DNA of 64,000 bases from Phoronis australis (Eukaryota; Phoronida; Phoronidae). The stretch covers positions 293,516-357,515 of the forward strand of contig NMRA01000202.1 of NCBI GenBank assembly GCA_002633005.1. The letters run 5' to 3'. This document shows positions 63,404-64,000 of this stretch, one piece after another (positions within the stretch are counted from its first letter, which is position 1; each line of letters opens with the position of its first letter). Under the pieces are notes generated by a model. It was not told the origin of the DNA, did not search any database, and saw only the letters and a list, made by a program, of their open reading frames with translations. Position numbers and translations under genes: made by a program.

Positions 63404-64000
63404 CCCCACTGCACGAAAAAACGCCTTTCGTCAACATTTTCAAGCTATCAAAATGTGTACGAAAGTTGAACCCGTATCTGTTGACCTCTTTTGTAAATCG
63501 AAAGATCGTCTTTCAACTTTTTGGAACACAAAATATGACAAAATGTCGTATTTTGTACCTTTTTACTAGAGAAAAGCTCAACTTTCATCTTTTTTCATCT
63601 TCTTCACAAACAAAAGTTCATACCATCACCTTTTGTAATCTTTTAGACTTTCAAAATACCAAGCTGCCTGGTNAGTGTTTCTCTCTCTCGCCTCGCTGGT
63701 TCCCTACGTGCCGCTGGGTGCATGGTAGCCAGCACGCACGCAGCAAGCAGTAGCACGCACTTTATCATTGGCTGATGTAACCTCGGCAGTCAATGGTTAG
63801 CTCTACAACAAAGTGAGAAATTGGCGGACAATGAACGATTTTTAGCCTTGTCGCTATGCAAGTGGCGTAGCAGAAACTATTTCGTTTCTACAGTAATGTT
63901 TAATAGCCGCGTGCTTCAGTGAAGCACATACATGTACAATAAACACATATCTGGCCGATTTAATCGGCGCGGCGTTATTCATACTGTAGATGTTCTCTAC
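63404..64000. other. Window end, intergenic
   Basis: No gene supported. There is a single N at 63673, after which the sequence becomes GC-richer and holds a CT run and GCACGCA words. This may be another contig join. Confidence 0.5.

Noticed and set aside
1-64000. CRISPR arrays, operons, phage or bacterial genes
   Set aside because: The sequence is an intron-rich animal gene region. The only tandem arrays are minisatellites and simple repeats without spacers.

Overview
This window is animal nuclear DNA. Its main content is the 3' four-fifths of one large multi-exon gene on the + strand, VPS13B (COH1, the Cohen syndrome gene in humans). I assembled 42 coding exons from conserved protein segments, GT-AG splice sites and phase matching. 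They run from a partial exon at positions 1-50 to a TGA stop at 50272-50274. Every junction closes in frame, giving about 3,297 codons; human VPS13B is about 4,000 residues. The N-terminal chorein end (roughly 700 residues, by subtraction) must lie upstream. The AT-rich sequence, introns averaging about 1 kb, a CpG-poor gene body and several families of short inverted-repeat elements suggest an invertebrate, perhaps a marine deuterostome or lophotrochozoan. I cannot name the species.

Layout. Positions 1-20,000 hold closely spaced exons of the lipid-transfer rod, with two large exons (10567-11480 and 12901-13651) carrying acidic or Ser-rich linkers. From 20,000 to 34,000 are the end of the rod and the VAB (SHR-BD-like) adaptor-binding region, including the largest exon (32806-33990). 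From 35,700 to 50,274 are the C-terminal ATG2_C-like helices and the final PH-like segment, spread over long repeat-filled introns. A probable 3' UTR follows, with an AATAAA at 52601. From about 52,680 to the end I find no convincing gene. That stretch is CpG-rich, carries several terminal-inverted-repeat elements, and contains a 911-bp direct duplication with an N exactly at the junction, probably an unmerged contig overlap.

Introns hold a tRNA-derived SINE inside a 20-bp minisatellite, two LINE fragments, a decayed antisense transposon-like gene, a large foldback element, a four-copy palindromic MITE family (one copy is in the probable 3' UTR), a two-copy element with TATGTAGGACC-type ends, and a monomeric repeat whose units end in a CTCF-like core.

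I found no operon, CRISPR array, tRNA or rRNA gene, and nothing that looks like a new biochemical system. The most useful observations are the CpG step at the gene end, the assembly overlap and the repeat families.
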